NCBI GenBank assembly: GCA_934045905.1
Contig: OW203771.1
Coordinates: 2,604,001 to 2,668,000 of the forward strand
DNA from: Leuctra nigra
Taxonomy: Eukaryota; Arthropoda; Insecta; Plecoptera; Leuctridae
Direction of reading: 5' to 3'
Length of the DNA stretch: 64,000 nt
A program made the translations under genes and the position numbers. Of the stretch, positions 36,401 through 47,389 are shown piece by piece. The stretch's first letter is position 1. Each line of letters starts with the position of its first letter. The notes below the pieces were generated by a model. It saw only the letters and a list, made by a program, of their open reading frames with translations, did not search any database and was not told where the DNA came from.

Positions 36401-37476
36401 TTGTACACAACATATTAAACAGGCGTGTAGCTGATTTAGGTTAAGGAACCAGTAAAACTGTTGTGTATTTGTTTCAGATGCATCCATTTGACGTATTCGC
36501 TGGGATGTGTGTTATGATAATGTGTTTTGCCTCTGCATTCTTTGCTCTGTACTGCTGGCTGGCTGATTCAACAACTGAGAAGGTGAGAATTATATAAACT
36601 GTAATGCAAATTGTATTGGAAGCTGTAGCAGTGTTTTCAAGAAGACAATTTAGTTGACGCGAGCGGTGAGTATTGAAATTAATAAGTTGCAGTTAGTTTG
36701 ACCTTGAAGAGTTTTTTTTTAATACATTTTGATCAATAGCTTCTACAATGTAATTGTTAATAAAATATGGCTTTGTACGAGTCTTCAGAACAGCTCAACG
36801 AAAATAATTTCATAGCCTGGAATGGTGTACCTAATAGTTTTATTTTGTCCCAAAGACGTTCACAGTGCCTGAAAATTATTAAAAATATGGCACTTAACGT
36901 CTGTATAGGACGAAATAAAACTATCCAAACTATAAAATAATTTAAGTAGACCTAAATCCCCCACCGCCCTTGGCCAGTGCTTTCTGAGTTAAGATGAGCA
37001 TGTGATCAACACTTTACAACCACTCTGACATCCTAAATCTCCCATACAAAAATAATAAGTTATGTTTAATTATAAGAAGTAGATTGTTGATATTTTGACT
37101 AATCATTTATTGTGGGTGTCGTTACAGAGCTCGCTAGTGAGGGAAGCTGTCTACGGTTGTGATTGGTACGAAGCGTCTGAAAGCTTCAAGCGATCAATGC
37201 GGATCATGATGTCGATGGCTAATCATCCACTTGTTGTAATGGCAGGTGGTTTCGTTCCTCTGTCGTTAGTTACTTTTCATAGTGTAAGTATTTACTTCCT
37301 CCTATAAATGTTATTTAAAATCCTAAAGAATATCTGCATATTTGATCAATGAATATTTGTCTACTATCATTACTTATCTAAAGTGGAAATATTGTAAAGC
37401 CTTGCTTTCTCCATAGGAATTGAAATCGGCGAAAGAATTTTATTCCGTTTTCTCCAACATTGTGAATAGGAATTAA
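27425..37476 (+). CDS. Odorant receptor D (7tm_6), 514 aa, with three ICL2 repeats
   Basis: Exons: 27425-27473, 28024-28456, 35494-36138, 36204-36300, 36478-36582, 37128-37283, 37417-37476 (TAA); 515 codons, phases as in B. Intron 2 is 7 kb of nested transposons with a 200-N gap, so joining exon 2 to exon 3 is inference from phase and from the absence of competing exons. Exon 2 is 15 bp shorter than in paralogs. ICL2 (residues 222-320) has three in-frame copies of the 33-aa unit, then a segment (ERPRAWKVIGAHRYPIRYKA) shared almost base for base with gene F but not with E. Exon 6 has one acceptor and starts SSLVREAVYGCDWYEASESF. Exon 7 ends YSVFSNIVNRN. Predicted functional. Confidence 0.87.
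28500..28580. mobile_element. Degraded arm of the fold-back family
   Basis: GTGACAAGTCAAAACTATTT and GACGCATCGTTTTTTT match the inner part of the fold-back arms. The outer arm reappears after the gap (33803-33838, ACACGGAGTGTTTTTTT), so later insertions separate the two halves. Confidence 0.45.
29371..30163 (+). CDS. Candidate two-exon coding fragment inside the transposon
   Basis: Exon 29371-29472 starts ATG (MRISYLEEFEPYNIEERQPS..) and ends at a good donor GAG|GTAAGA. Exon 30027-30163 begins after AACAG (DANHPKDGGKSVRCIAVMKP..) and ends TC|GTAAGTA. Later acceptors (near 30731 and 32757) stop almost at once, so the product would be under 100 aa. No family recognised; it may be a captured host fragment or chance. 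Confidence 0.3.
32060..32391. mobile_element. Overlapping GC-rich palindromic MITEs
   Basis: Ends TAGGCCCGGTTGTAC and GTACAACTGGGCCTA define one element. Inside it begins a second inverted pair, 32168-32340 and 32389-32567, with arms containing GTTTACAGCTTGACGCTCGG and AGCGCTAGCGCT. Each can fold into a long hairpin. Confidence 0.6.
33603..33802. other. Assembly gap (200 N)
   Basis: 200 consecutive N bases, a round number typical of an unsized scaffold gap. True length unknown. It lies in intron 2 of gene D. Confidence 0.99.
34530..34998. repeat. GGAACTAGTTCC-rich repeat
   Basis: Repeated CTGGAACTAGTTCCTTTTT and GGAACTTTTAGGG motifs in both orientations. Non-coding. A GC-richer stretch at 35085-35340 may be an old antisense retrotransposon fragment (minus-strand VGPESLRSVIVDTLCNLRS), not identified with confidence. 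Confidence 0.45.
35675..35971 (+). repeat. 99-bp ICL2 coding repeat, gene D, three units
   Basis: Three tandem in-frame units; the second has HIKAKRR where most have HIMAKRR. All are the SRTP type. Confidence 0.95.
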
Positions 37477-38063
37477 ATAGAGACTTATTCAAATAGATTA
37501 CTCTGTTGGTATCATACCAACTGGGCACTTTTGTACATAAATTAAGATTTTTTCATTAAAATGCTGTTTACATGTCGCCATTTGTCATAGTTTTAAGATG
37601 CTCAGAGACAGCAAAGTACTGAACCAAAGAAGGGAATGACAAAATAATAATTTTAATAATTATGCAGAATTACAAATGTGGTTTGATAAGTTCTTAATTA
37701 GAATTGTAAATTTATAAATCATATTAAAATTAGATATAAATTTAATAAAACTCAATTAGTTACCTTCTTAATATTTGTTGATTTAAATATACTGATAAGC
37801 ACAGATTTAAAAAAAATAGACTGTACCTAGACCTATAGATTATTGGCTATTGATCTTTGACGCCCGTGCACTTAGCCAATTGGCTGTTATTTTTAAAATT
37901 ATCAATGTATTTAATCTATATGTTCTTTATATCAACAAATTGACGTTCTGGTCAAAGTATTGATACAGTGATTTGTGAAGTTACTATAAAAATAAAGTAT
38001 GTTATTTGTGACTATGTTGTGTTTCAATTTTTATGAACGAATCACGCTAAGTTAAGAGTATAA

Positions 38064-38190
38064 GTGTGGGATCCAAACATCTGGCCATTCCTTTGTCCAT
38101 TGTTCTTGTTTCACACAACACATAAAATCTTTGAAAAAATATTAATCTTTAATCAGATATTCATTTAGTAGAAAAGTCGTTGAACATTTT
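38064..38190 (+). promoter_or_regulatory. Orphan copy of the shared upstream block
   Basis: GTGTGGGATCCAAACATCTG GCC..., with TTGAAAAAATATTAATC and TATTCATTTAG further on, but no receptor first exon follows at the expected 200 bp. Likely the remnant of a lost gene between D and E. Confidence 0.4.
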
Positions 38191-38805
38191 GTCACATCGA
38201 AGGAACATTCCCAAATAATTACTCCTAATTAATAAGCACAACGCTGTTTATAGTTTAAGACAATCATTCAAAACAAGTTTAAGGCATTCTGCGACAAAAC
38301 GAACAATACGGCTATATTAATTAAGTATTAGACGGTACTACTGTAGATTTACTGTTCATGTTGCTTACAGAATGATTTTTCATTTAAAGAATGTTTAAAA
38401 TTTAATTGCTTAGTTCGAATGTATTAAAAATATGTTTATGTGTAAACAATAATTTAATTATTGTATTTTTGTTGATTACTCATCAAACTAATTTCATTCA
38501 AATAAAAATTATTAAAAATTAGTGTATCTAAATAATTGCACTACGAGATCCGTAGTAAAAACGGATTTTCTGAATATTTATATTTTATAATGTTAAATGG
38601 TGTTCTACTTCAAGACATTTTAAGTAATCAACATTTTAACTGCCAGTTATCTCAATCTATAGAAAACATTTATATTATAATATGTCAAGAAAATAATAGC
38701 GACAATTGAATACAAACTGAACCTTTGTATAAAAAGAAAGTAAATATAATCTTATGAAATGTAGTGTTATTGATTATACATACCCTGTCAATGATAAGAG
38801 AAGGC

Positions 38806-38930
38806 GGTATGGGATCGAAACATATGGCAAGGGGTTTGGAAACATTTCCAGCTTTTCTTAAGTTTCTATTCGGAAACAATATGCATGCAATATTCACTAA
38901 CATACATTGAACACGTTCTGGGAAAATTTA
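38806..38930 (+). promoter_or_regulatory. Shared upstream block, gene E
   Basis: GTATGGGATCGAAACATATG GCAAGG, TTCGGAAACAATATGCATGC AATATTCAC, GAACACGTTCTGGGAAAA; about 183 bp before the ATG. Confidence 0.55.
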
Positions 38931-38988
38931 GACGAATATTTTAAGTTTCCTTTAGACTTTGCGGTTTCGCTTTCAACGACAAGCAAAG

Positions 38989-41900
38989 ATGTCGCGAGTG
39001 AATGAAGACCAGCAAATTACCATACTGAGACCTGTAATCAATCTAATGGATCAAATAGGTACGTCTTACCAAATTAAATCATATGTCACAACGCACTTAA
39101 TATTAATCTGCTCTGCAATGTTTAATAAAATGCCAACATTAAAAAAACTCTCAAATTAATAGGTAAAATTTTAAATAAAAAATTGGTTATTACGTTCTTG
39201 GAGCAGTTGATGTGTAGTTATGTTTATTTTATATTATAATTACTATGGATTTTTTTAATATGTTATTTTATTGATTATTTTTCATCTGTTAACAATTTCT
39301 TATTCTGTGAGTTGATGGTGGTAAATTATTATCAATATTATGATTTAGAATAATGTATCTTAGGATTATGTATAGGTACCGATTGGCGCAAAAAAATTCA
39401 CCCTGAATTTATTATAAATAATAAATTTTTTATTATAAATAGGATTCTGACATTTGTACACATAATAGATAACATAACAACATTTATTAATATGTTAAAG
39501 TTTCAAACACATTCATTCATTAGGAAAAACGTTACAGATGATTGAAGTTATAGGTTTAAAAAACAAATTAACCCAGCGTGATTGATGAATTGATTTGGAG
39601 TTACTTTGTACGAATTAGGAGATTTTATGTTTATTTATGACTTTCTTAATAAACACAAATTTATGTTTAATAAATCTATGCGGATTTGTGTGATTTTTTT
39701 GGCGCCACCCGGTATTATGTGCTCTGTTAATATGTTATAATTTACCAACTTATGATAATGTTTTTCTTAATTTTTTATCACAAAGAAGCAGCTCTTTGTG
39801 GTCTAGCGACGGTTTTATGACGTATTTGTAAGTGTATATTATAAGTAAACAATCAGCTGTTGTTTCCGCAGGCATGTATTCCTACACGCCTGATGTCAAC
39901 AAGACTGTATGGAGTCGACTCAAGTATTACATACCTCGCCTGATTGTAGCCGAGCGATGTTTTGAGACAGTTTTCTATCGCTACCTCTACATCTACATAC
40001 ACTGGAACTCTCTAACACTTCAAGACATACCGCAACTTGTCTTGTCATTTCTTCTCAACGCCGGTCTTGTAATCATGAACTTCAACTTCTACTACCGATG
40101 CGACGAATTCCGTGAGGCAGTGAATACAGTGGAACACATTTGCGTCAAGTATGCATCTGACAAGTTACGTCATCGGCAAGTGACAAAGAAATTAACAAGA
40201 ATGTCTTACTTTCTGTCAAAATATTGTATGGGCTTTACTTCATTTGGTCTGTATTTACCCTGGCCATTGGTAGTGTATGTTAATTACAGAATACATCTGA
40301 TTGAACTCGTTACGAAAGGGTAAGTCAGCTCAGTAATAGATAACAGTCAAGAATAAAATAAACAATTATGGAAGACACTTGGACTATAATGTGATTTATA
40401 CCGGGTGGCGAAAAAAAATCACCCTGTTTGAGAGGTCACTATATCAAAACTATTATAGATAGGATTCTGAAATTTGTACACATATTAGAAAACATACCAA
40501 AATTTAATATGTGCAAGTTTCAAAAACATTACTATTGTAGGAAAAAGTTGCAGCTGTTCAAATTGGGTTGTCAAAAAATTGATTATACGGAGCTCAAATA
40601 GCGCGCGTCGAGAAAACTTCCAATGGCCGGGACGCTGTTTCTTCAAATCTACGTACGATATCAAGCTAAAAATTTCAAATAATATTCAAAATAGATTAAG
40701 ATCGATTGTGTTAAAATTTGAATCAATATCAATATATGAAACGAAAGTTATAGAATCTTGAAGTTGAGCTTGAAAACAGAAAAGTGGGAAAATAATCACT
40801 TTTATAACGTGTGTAATAAAATTGTGCAATCTATATGATTTTACGCTCAACTTCAAGATTCCATAATTTTCGTTCAATTCATTCAAATTGATTGACAATT
40901 TTAAACAATCGATCTTAATCTATTTTGAATATAATTTGAAACTTTCAGCTTGATATCGTACGTAGTTTTGAAGAAACAGCGTCCCGGCCATTGGAAGATT
41001 TCTGGGCGCGCGCTATTTGAGCTCCGTATAATCATTTTTTTTGATAACACAGTTTGAACAGCTGTAACTTTTTTCCTACAATAGTAATGTTTTTGAAACT
41101 TGCACATATTACATTTTGGTGTGTTTTCTAATATGTGCAAAAATTTCAGAATCCTATCTAAAATAGTTTCGATATAGTGACCTCTCAATCAGGAGGATTT
41201 TTTTGTGCCACCCGGTATAATCAACATAATACACGATACATTCTAATTTAATCTATATCCTCTCTATTTAAAAGCAGTTTATTTCAATAATATGAGATAG
41301 TTCAAAGAATACGTATACATGAATGATAAATGTATGAAAACTTTGTAAGTAATTTTTTTTATAGAGTTCACTTTCCATATGACATCACTAAGTCACCGAG
41401 TCGGGAATTGACAATGACGATCTACTATGGAATGTGGTCTTCAACTCTAATATTATTTTGCGCCGTGCAGTTTATTACTATTTCAATGGTTTCATTATTC
41501 ATCCATTTGCTAAAAATCCTCCACGACAAGTTGTTGAATATCCGAGCTGACAGTCTCGAGCACATCATAGCCAAGCGTCGCCAGAAGACTGAGAACAGTC
41601 GAACACCAGCTGAGCGAGGTGTGATGGAGTTAAGTCAAGAAGGAGCTGACAGTCTCGAGCACATCATGGCCAAGCGTCGCCAGAAGACTGAGAACAGTCC
41701 AACACCAGCTGAGCGAGGTGTGATGGAGTTAAGTCAAGGAGGAGCTGACAGTCTCGAGCACATCATGGCCAAGCGTCGCCAGAAGACTGAGAACAGTCCA
41801 ACACCAGCTGAGCGAGGTGTGATGGAGTTAAGTCAAGGAGGAGCTGACAGTCTCGAGCACATCATGGCCAAGCGTCGCCAGAATACTGAGAACATTCGAA

Positions 41901-44900
41901 CACCAGCTGAGCGAGGTGTGATGGAGTTAAGTCAAGGAGGAGCTGACAGTCTCGAGCACATCATGGCCAAGCGTCGCCAGAAGACTGAGAACAGTCCAAC
42001 ACCAGCTGAGCGAGGTGTGATGGAGTTAAGTCAAGGAGGAGCTGACAGTCTCGAGCACATCATGGCCAAGCGTCGCCAGAAGACTGAGAACATTCGAACA
42101 CCAGCTGAGCGAGGTGTGATGGAGTTAAGTCAAGGAGGAGCTGACAGTCTCGAGCACATCATGGCCAAGCGTCACCAGAAGACTGAGAACAGTCCAACAC
42201 CAGCTGAGCGAGGTGTGATGGAGTTAAGTCAAGGAGGAGCTGACAGTCTCGAGCACATCATGGCCAAGCGTCGCCAGAAGACTGAGAACATTCGAACACC
42301 AGCTGAGCGAGGTGTGATGGAGTTAAGTCAAGGAGGAGCTGACAGTCTCGAGCACATCATGGCCAAGCGTCGCCAGAAGACTGAGAACAGTCGAACACCA
42401 GCTGAGCGAGGTGTGATGGAGTTAAGTCAAGGAGGAGCTGACAGTCTCGAGCACATCATGGCCAAGCGTCGCCAGAAGACTAAGAACAGTCGAACACCAG
42501 CTGAGCGAGGTGTGATGGAGTTAAGTCAAGGAGGAGTTGACAGTCTCGAGCACATCATGGCCAAGCGTCGCCAGAATACTGAGAACATTCGAACACCAGC
42601 TGAGCGAGGTGTGATGGAGTTAAGTCAAGGAGGAGCTGACAGTCTCGAGCACATCATGGCCAAGCGTCGCCAGAAGACTGAGAACAGTCCAACACCAGCT
42701 GAGCGAGGTGTGATGGAGTTAAGTCAAGGAGGAGCTGACAGTCTCGAGCACATCATGGCCAAGCGTCGCCAGAAGACTGAGAACATTCGAACACCAGCTG
42801 AGCGAGGTGTGATGGAGTTATGTCAAGGAGGAGCTGACAGTCTCGAGCACATCATGGCCAAGCGTCGCCAGAAGACTGAGAACAGTCCAACACCAGCTGA
42901 GCGAGGTGTGATGGAGTTAAGTCAAGGAGGAGCTGACAGTCTCGAGCACATCATGGCCAAGCGTCGCCAGAAGACTGAGAACATTCGAACACCAGCTGAG
43001 CGAGGTGTGATGGAGTTAAGTCAAGGAGGAGCTGACAGTCTCGAGCACATCATGGCCAAGCGTCGCCAGAAGACTGAGAACAGTCGAACACCAGTTGAGC
43101 GAGGTGTGATGGAGTTAAGTCAAGGAGGAGCTGACAGTCTCGAGCACATCATGGCCAAGCGTCGCCAGAAGACTAAGAACAGTCGAACACCAGCTGAGCG
43201 AGGTGTGATGGAGTTAATTCAAGGAGGAACACATCTCGTCCCGTCAGACTTGGAAAAGGGAATACAGGAACTTAAGGAGTTTGTTAATCGTGCTATCAGA
43301 TGCCAAGCTGAAGATGAAGAGAAGCGAGAGCTCGACTTGGAGATGGAGAGACGTCTGAAGGAATGCGTGAAGTTTCACCAGGAACTAATCAGGTCAGAAA
43401 CCTTTGATAACATTTTGTCACGATGCCTGATATGAAAATGTATTTATTTCTTCCTTTTATTTCAGTATATATAATTTTGTTGTCGATTTACTGCAACCAA
43501 ATTTAACGAGTGCTGTAATTGTCTACTTCGTAGTGCTCTTCTTGATCGTGCTCTACATTGCTGTGAGTACATTATCTAGTAGAGCGAAAGTAATTTAAGA
43601 CAACATTTTATGTAAGAGGGTCTCTGTTATCACCAGCTTTTGATTTTTAATATTTTAATACTCAGAGAAAACAATAAAGCTCATTTGGAACAGTTTTTTT
43701 TATTATCTCCAAACTTCGATTTCTTGACTTAAGCTGGCTTTCCATGCTCCGTCATCTTCCGTCAACGTCCGTCACCGTCCGATGAAAACGACCACGTGAC
43801 CCGTCTCGACCAATCCCTCGCCGTCCGAGATTTTTGGGGATGACTCTGATTGGTCGAGACGGGTCACGTGGTCGTTTTCGTCGGACGGTGACGGACGTTG
43901 ACGGAAGATGACGGAGCATGGAAAGCCAGCATTAGTCTTCAAATTCGTTATTCAAACCACAATTTGATTTGTAAATAATTTTTCTTTACGAGCAAATTTG
44001 GCAACACAAGCCTTCAAATAGATGAGATATCAATGAGTGTAGGTATTGGTGGTATGATATGTTCGAATCTTTCTCATATTTCAGATGAATCCAATGAGTG
44101 TATTAGCAGTTATATACATTACGATGATGTGCTTTGTATCAGCATTCTTTATTCTCTACTGCTGGTTATGCGATCTCATAGCAGACAATGTGAGTACCTA
44201 CATTAATCATGTAAAATATAGTCACGTAAAAAACATTTGGTGGAAAAATACCAGCCAAGTCTCTACAACTAATAAAAAATTACATATCTAAAAATTCAGT
44301 ACCTACTGCGAAAAGTAGTGATATAAAAAATGGGCCAAGTCAAAATTATTTTAAAAAATCTAAAAAATACTTAGCGCATCGTGAATAGATATAAATAAAT
44401 AATATGTGTAGGCCAGAAATCAAATACCTACCTGTACCTTATGAGTTATGATGAACAAAAATCCTATGTGCTATGTAATGTTTAGATTATTTAAATGGTT
44501 TTCACTTGGCCCATTTTTTGATATCACTACTTTTCAATGCAAAATTTTTAGATATTTAATTTTTTTCTTAGTTGAAGAGACTTGGCGGGTATTTTTACAC
44601 GGAGTGTTTCTATCGGGATATCACTACTTTTTTAGTTTATTCATACAACTTACCCATATCGGTGAAACAATGATAGTTTGCTTTTAAACAATACACCTTT
44701 CCGATAAATTACTTCAAAAAGATAGGCTTGGTGCTAATCTTTAAATGATATTCCATGAAAAATTTTGAAAGTTTCGATCCAATTGGTCCAGCCGTTTATG
44801 AAGCCGTATATGCTTATGAAGCACTTGAAAGCTTCAAGCGATCAATGCGGATCACGATTATAGCAGCCCGTTGTCCGTGTTACAGAGTGAAGCAGTGAGG

Positions 44901-46855
44901 GAGGCTGTCTACGGTTGTGATTGGTTCGAAGCTTCGGAAAGTTTCAAGCGATCAATGCGGATCACGATTATAGCAGCCCGTTGTCCGTGTTACAGAGTGA
45001 AGCAGTGAGGGAGGCTGTCTACGGTTGTGATTGGTTCGAAGCTTCGGAAAGTTTCAAGCGATCAATGCGGATCATGATGTCGATGGCTAATCAACCTGTT
45101 GTCCCGTGTTACAGAGTGAAGCAGTGAGGGAGGCTGTCTACGGTTGTGATTGGTACGAAAATTCGGAAAGCTTCAAGCGATCAATGCGGATCATGATGTC
45201 GATGGCTAATCAACCTGTTGTCCCGTGTTACAGAGTGAAGCAGTGAGGGAGGCTGTCTACTGTTGTGATTGGTTCGAAGCGTCGGAAAACTTCAAGCGAT
45301 CAATGCGGATCATGATGTCGATGGCTAATCAACCTGTTGTCCCGTGTTACAGAGTGAAGCAGTGAGGGAGGCTGTCTACTGTTGTGATTGGTTCGAAGCG
45401 TCGGAAAGCTTCAAGCGATCAATGCGGATCATGATGTGGATGGCTAATCAACCTGTTGTCCCGTGTTACAGAGTGAAGCAGTGAGGGAGGCTGTCTACGG
45501 TTGTGATTGGTTCGAAGCGTCTGAAAGCATCAAGCGATCAATGCGGATCATGATGTCGATGGCTAATCAACCTGTTGTCCCGTGTTACAGAGTGAAGCAG
45601 TGAGGGAGGCTGTCTACGGTTGTGATTGGTTCGAAGCGTCTGAAAGCATCAAGCGATCAATGCGGATCATGATGTCGATGGCTAATCAACCTATTGTCCG
45701 TGTTACAGAGTGAAGCAGTGAGGGAGGCTGTCTACGGTTGTGATTGGTTCGAAGCGTCGGAGAGCTTCAAGCGATCAATGCGGATCATGATGTCGATGGC
45801 TAATCAACCTGTTGTCCCGTGTTACAGAGTGAAGCAGTGAGGGAGGCTGTCTACGGTTGTGATTGGTCGCATTGATCGCTTCAAGCGATCAATGCGGATC
45901 ATGATGTCAATGGCTAATCAACCTGTTGTCCCGTGTTACAGAGTGAAGCAGTGAGGGAGGCTGTCTACGGTTGTGATTGGTTCGAAGCGTCGGAGAGCTT
46001 CAAGCGATCAATGCGGATCATGATGTCGATGGCTAATCAACCTGTTGTCCCGTGTCACAGAGTGAAGCAGTGAGGGAGGCTGTCTACGGTTGTGATTGGT
46101 TCGAAGCGTCGGAGAGCTTCAAGCGATCAATGCGGATCATGATGTCGATGGCTAATCAACCTGTTGTCCCGTGTTACAGAGTGAAGCAGTGAGGGAGGCT
46201 GTCTACGGTTGTGATTGGTCGCATTGATCGCTTCAAGCGATCAATGCGGATCATGATGTCGATGGCTAATCAACCTGTTGTCCCGTGTTACAGAGTGAAG
46301 CAGTGAGGGAGGCTGTCTACGGTTGTGATTGGTTCGAAGCGTCGGAGAGCTTCAAGCGATCAATGCGGATCATGATGTCGATGGCTAATCAACCTGTTGT
46401 CCCGTGTTACAGAGTGAAGCAGTGAGGGAGGCTGTCTACGGTTGTGATTGGTTCGAAGAGTCGGCGAGCTTCAAGCGATCAATGCGGATCATGATGTCGA
46501 TGGCTAATCAACCTGTTGTCCCGTGTTACAGAGTGAAGCAGTGAGGGAGGCTGTCTACGGTTGTGATTGGTTCGAAGCTTTGGAAAGTTTCAAGCGATCA
46601 ATGCGGATCATGATGTCGATGGCAAATCAACCACTTTTTGTAATGGCAGGTGGCTTCGTTCCTATGTCGTTAGATACTCTTCGTAGTGTAAGTCTTTTAC
46701 TATGTGTTAGATAGATTTTAATGCAATATATCATATTTGTATGATTAATTTTTACAATTTGCAGTGTTTTGAACTTTTACTTTTTTCCACAGGAACTGAA
46801 AACGGCAAAAGAATATTACGGTCTTTTCAATAACATTGTGAACAGAAGTAAATAA
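38989..46855 (+). CDS. Odorant receptor E (7tm_6), 988 aa, with 17 ICL2 repeats
   Basis: Exons: 38989-39058, 39872-40319, 41365-43392, 43466-43562, 44085-44189, 46532-46687, 46793-46855 (TAA). Phases close over 989 codons. Start MSRVNEDQQITILRPVINLM. Exon 2 has the usual TM1-3 (YYIPRLIVAERCFETVFYRY). Exon 3 is 2028 bp against about 440 in B, C and F, because residues 234-794 are 17 tandem 33-aa units; after them comes the normal ICL2 end (DLEKGIQELKEFVNRAIRC) and LDLEMERRLKECVKFHQEL. Exon 6 follows 14 extra acceptor copies. Every element of a working receptor is intact, so the insertion seems tolerated, but twice the family's length is extreme. The exon 3 donor is GTCAGA, weaker than in B-D; reading through it ends after about 14 codons. 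Confidence 0.88.
39375..39715. mobile_element. Short CCGGGTGGC-family element, intron 1 of gene E
   Basis: Ends GGTACCGATTGGCGCAAAAA and GGCGCCACCCGGTATTA, with the family's ATAGGATTCTGACATTTGTA near the left arm. Confidence 0.6.
40399..41218. mobile_element. CCGGGTGGC-family fold-back element, intron 2 of gene E
   Basis: The best-kept copy: TACCGGGTGGC at the left, GCCACCCGGTA at the right, TA flanks, and arms of about 360 bp that are inverted copies (GAGAGGTCACTATATCAAAAC / the complement near 41170). No transposase. Confidence 0.75.
41546..43228 (+). repeat. 99-bp ICL2 coding minisatellite, gene E, 17 units
   Basis: Seventeen perfect-length 99-bp units, no indels. The unit peptide runs A-D-S-L-E-H-I-M-A-K-R-R-Q-K-T-E-N, then S/I, R/P, T-P-A-E-R-G-V-M-E-L-S-Q-G-G. 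Variants by unit: 1 SR, 2 SP, 3 SP, 4 QN+IR, 5 SP, 6 IR, 7 H+SP, 8 IR, 9 SR, 10 KN+SR, 11 QN+IR, 12 SP, 13 IR, 14 SP, 15 IR, 16 SR, 17 KN+SR. Units 4-10 and 11-17 repeat the same order. Confidence 0.97.
43729..43934. mobile_element. Near-perfect palindromic MITE, intron 4 of gene E
   Basis: Arms TAAGCTGGCTTTCCATGCTC and the complement, about 90 bp each, with CGTCACCGTCCGATGAAAAC and GACCACGTGACCCGTCTCG inside the stem. No ORF. Confidence 0.75.
44235..44810 (+). mobile_element. Truncated fold-back family copy, intron 5 of gene E
   Basis: Left arm CAGCCAAGTCTCTACAACTA..GATATAAAAAATGGGCCAAG, right arm 44494-44610 ending ACACGGAGTGTTTCTATCGGG, then TAGTTTATTCATACAACTT and the CAATTGGTCCAGCCGTTTAT motif of the family. 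It stops just before the exon 6 array. Confidence 0.6.
44827..46687 (+). repeat. 119-bp intron/exon 6 junction array, gene E, 15 acceptors
   Basis: Unit starts at 44886, 44996, 45115, 45234, 45353, 45472, 45591, 45709, 45828, 45942, 46061, 46180, 46294, 46413 and 46532, preceded by a partial unit from 44827. Most spacings are 119; exceptions are 110, 118 and two of 114. Every copy keeps an AG acceptor (TTACAG, once TCACAG). No copy before the last has a plausible 5' donor. Confidence 0.95.
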
Positions 46856-47205
46856 CTGTAGAATCAGATAAAAGTGGCATTACAACATTTTTTCATTCGA
46901 AATATAACTTTTAACTTGTTTGATTCAGAATTGGAATGAGGATTTCAATAGGTTCTTCACATAAGAACAATTAATTGTTCATCGGGATTATAAACACGTG
47001 TCTTAATTAATTCTAGATTATAATTTCACGTTATCAACTTTACGCCACATGGCATTATATCTCCAAATACAACATTTAAATTAATATGTCAACGAATGAA
47101 TTTAGCACACATTTAAATACAAACTGAACCATTTGTATAAATAGAAATTAAATATTATGCTATAAACGCTGTGTCATTGATTACACATAACCTGTCAAGA
47201 AGAAG

Positions 47206-47300
47206 AAGGCATGCATCGAAACATGGCAAGGGGTTTGGCATCATTTAAATTCTTCGGAAACAATAATCATTAAATATTCACTATGAACACGTTCTGGGAA
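47206..47300 (+). promoter_or_regulatory. Shared upstream block before orphan exon 1
   Basis: GCATCGAAACATGGCAAGGGG, TTCGGAAACAATAATCATTA AATATTCAC, GAACACGTTCTGGGAAAA. Closest to the gene E block, about 180 bp before the ATG. Confidence 0.5.
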
Positions 47301-47389
47301 AATTGATCAATATGTTGTATATGTAAGGCATTAAGACGTATAGTTTAAGTTGCCTGGAAGTTTTACTGTTTCTCTTTGAACGAATAGCA

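Noticed and set aside
41546..43228. CRISPR array or satellite DNA
   Set aside because: Units are contiguous without spacers, perfectly in frame and inside a conserved receptor exon in a eukaryotic genome.
44886..46531. Array copies as mutually exclusive cassette exons (Dscam-like)
   Set aside because: No upstream copy has a usable 5' donor, units are near identical, and 119 bp breaks the frame. Only the last copy can be a complete exon.
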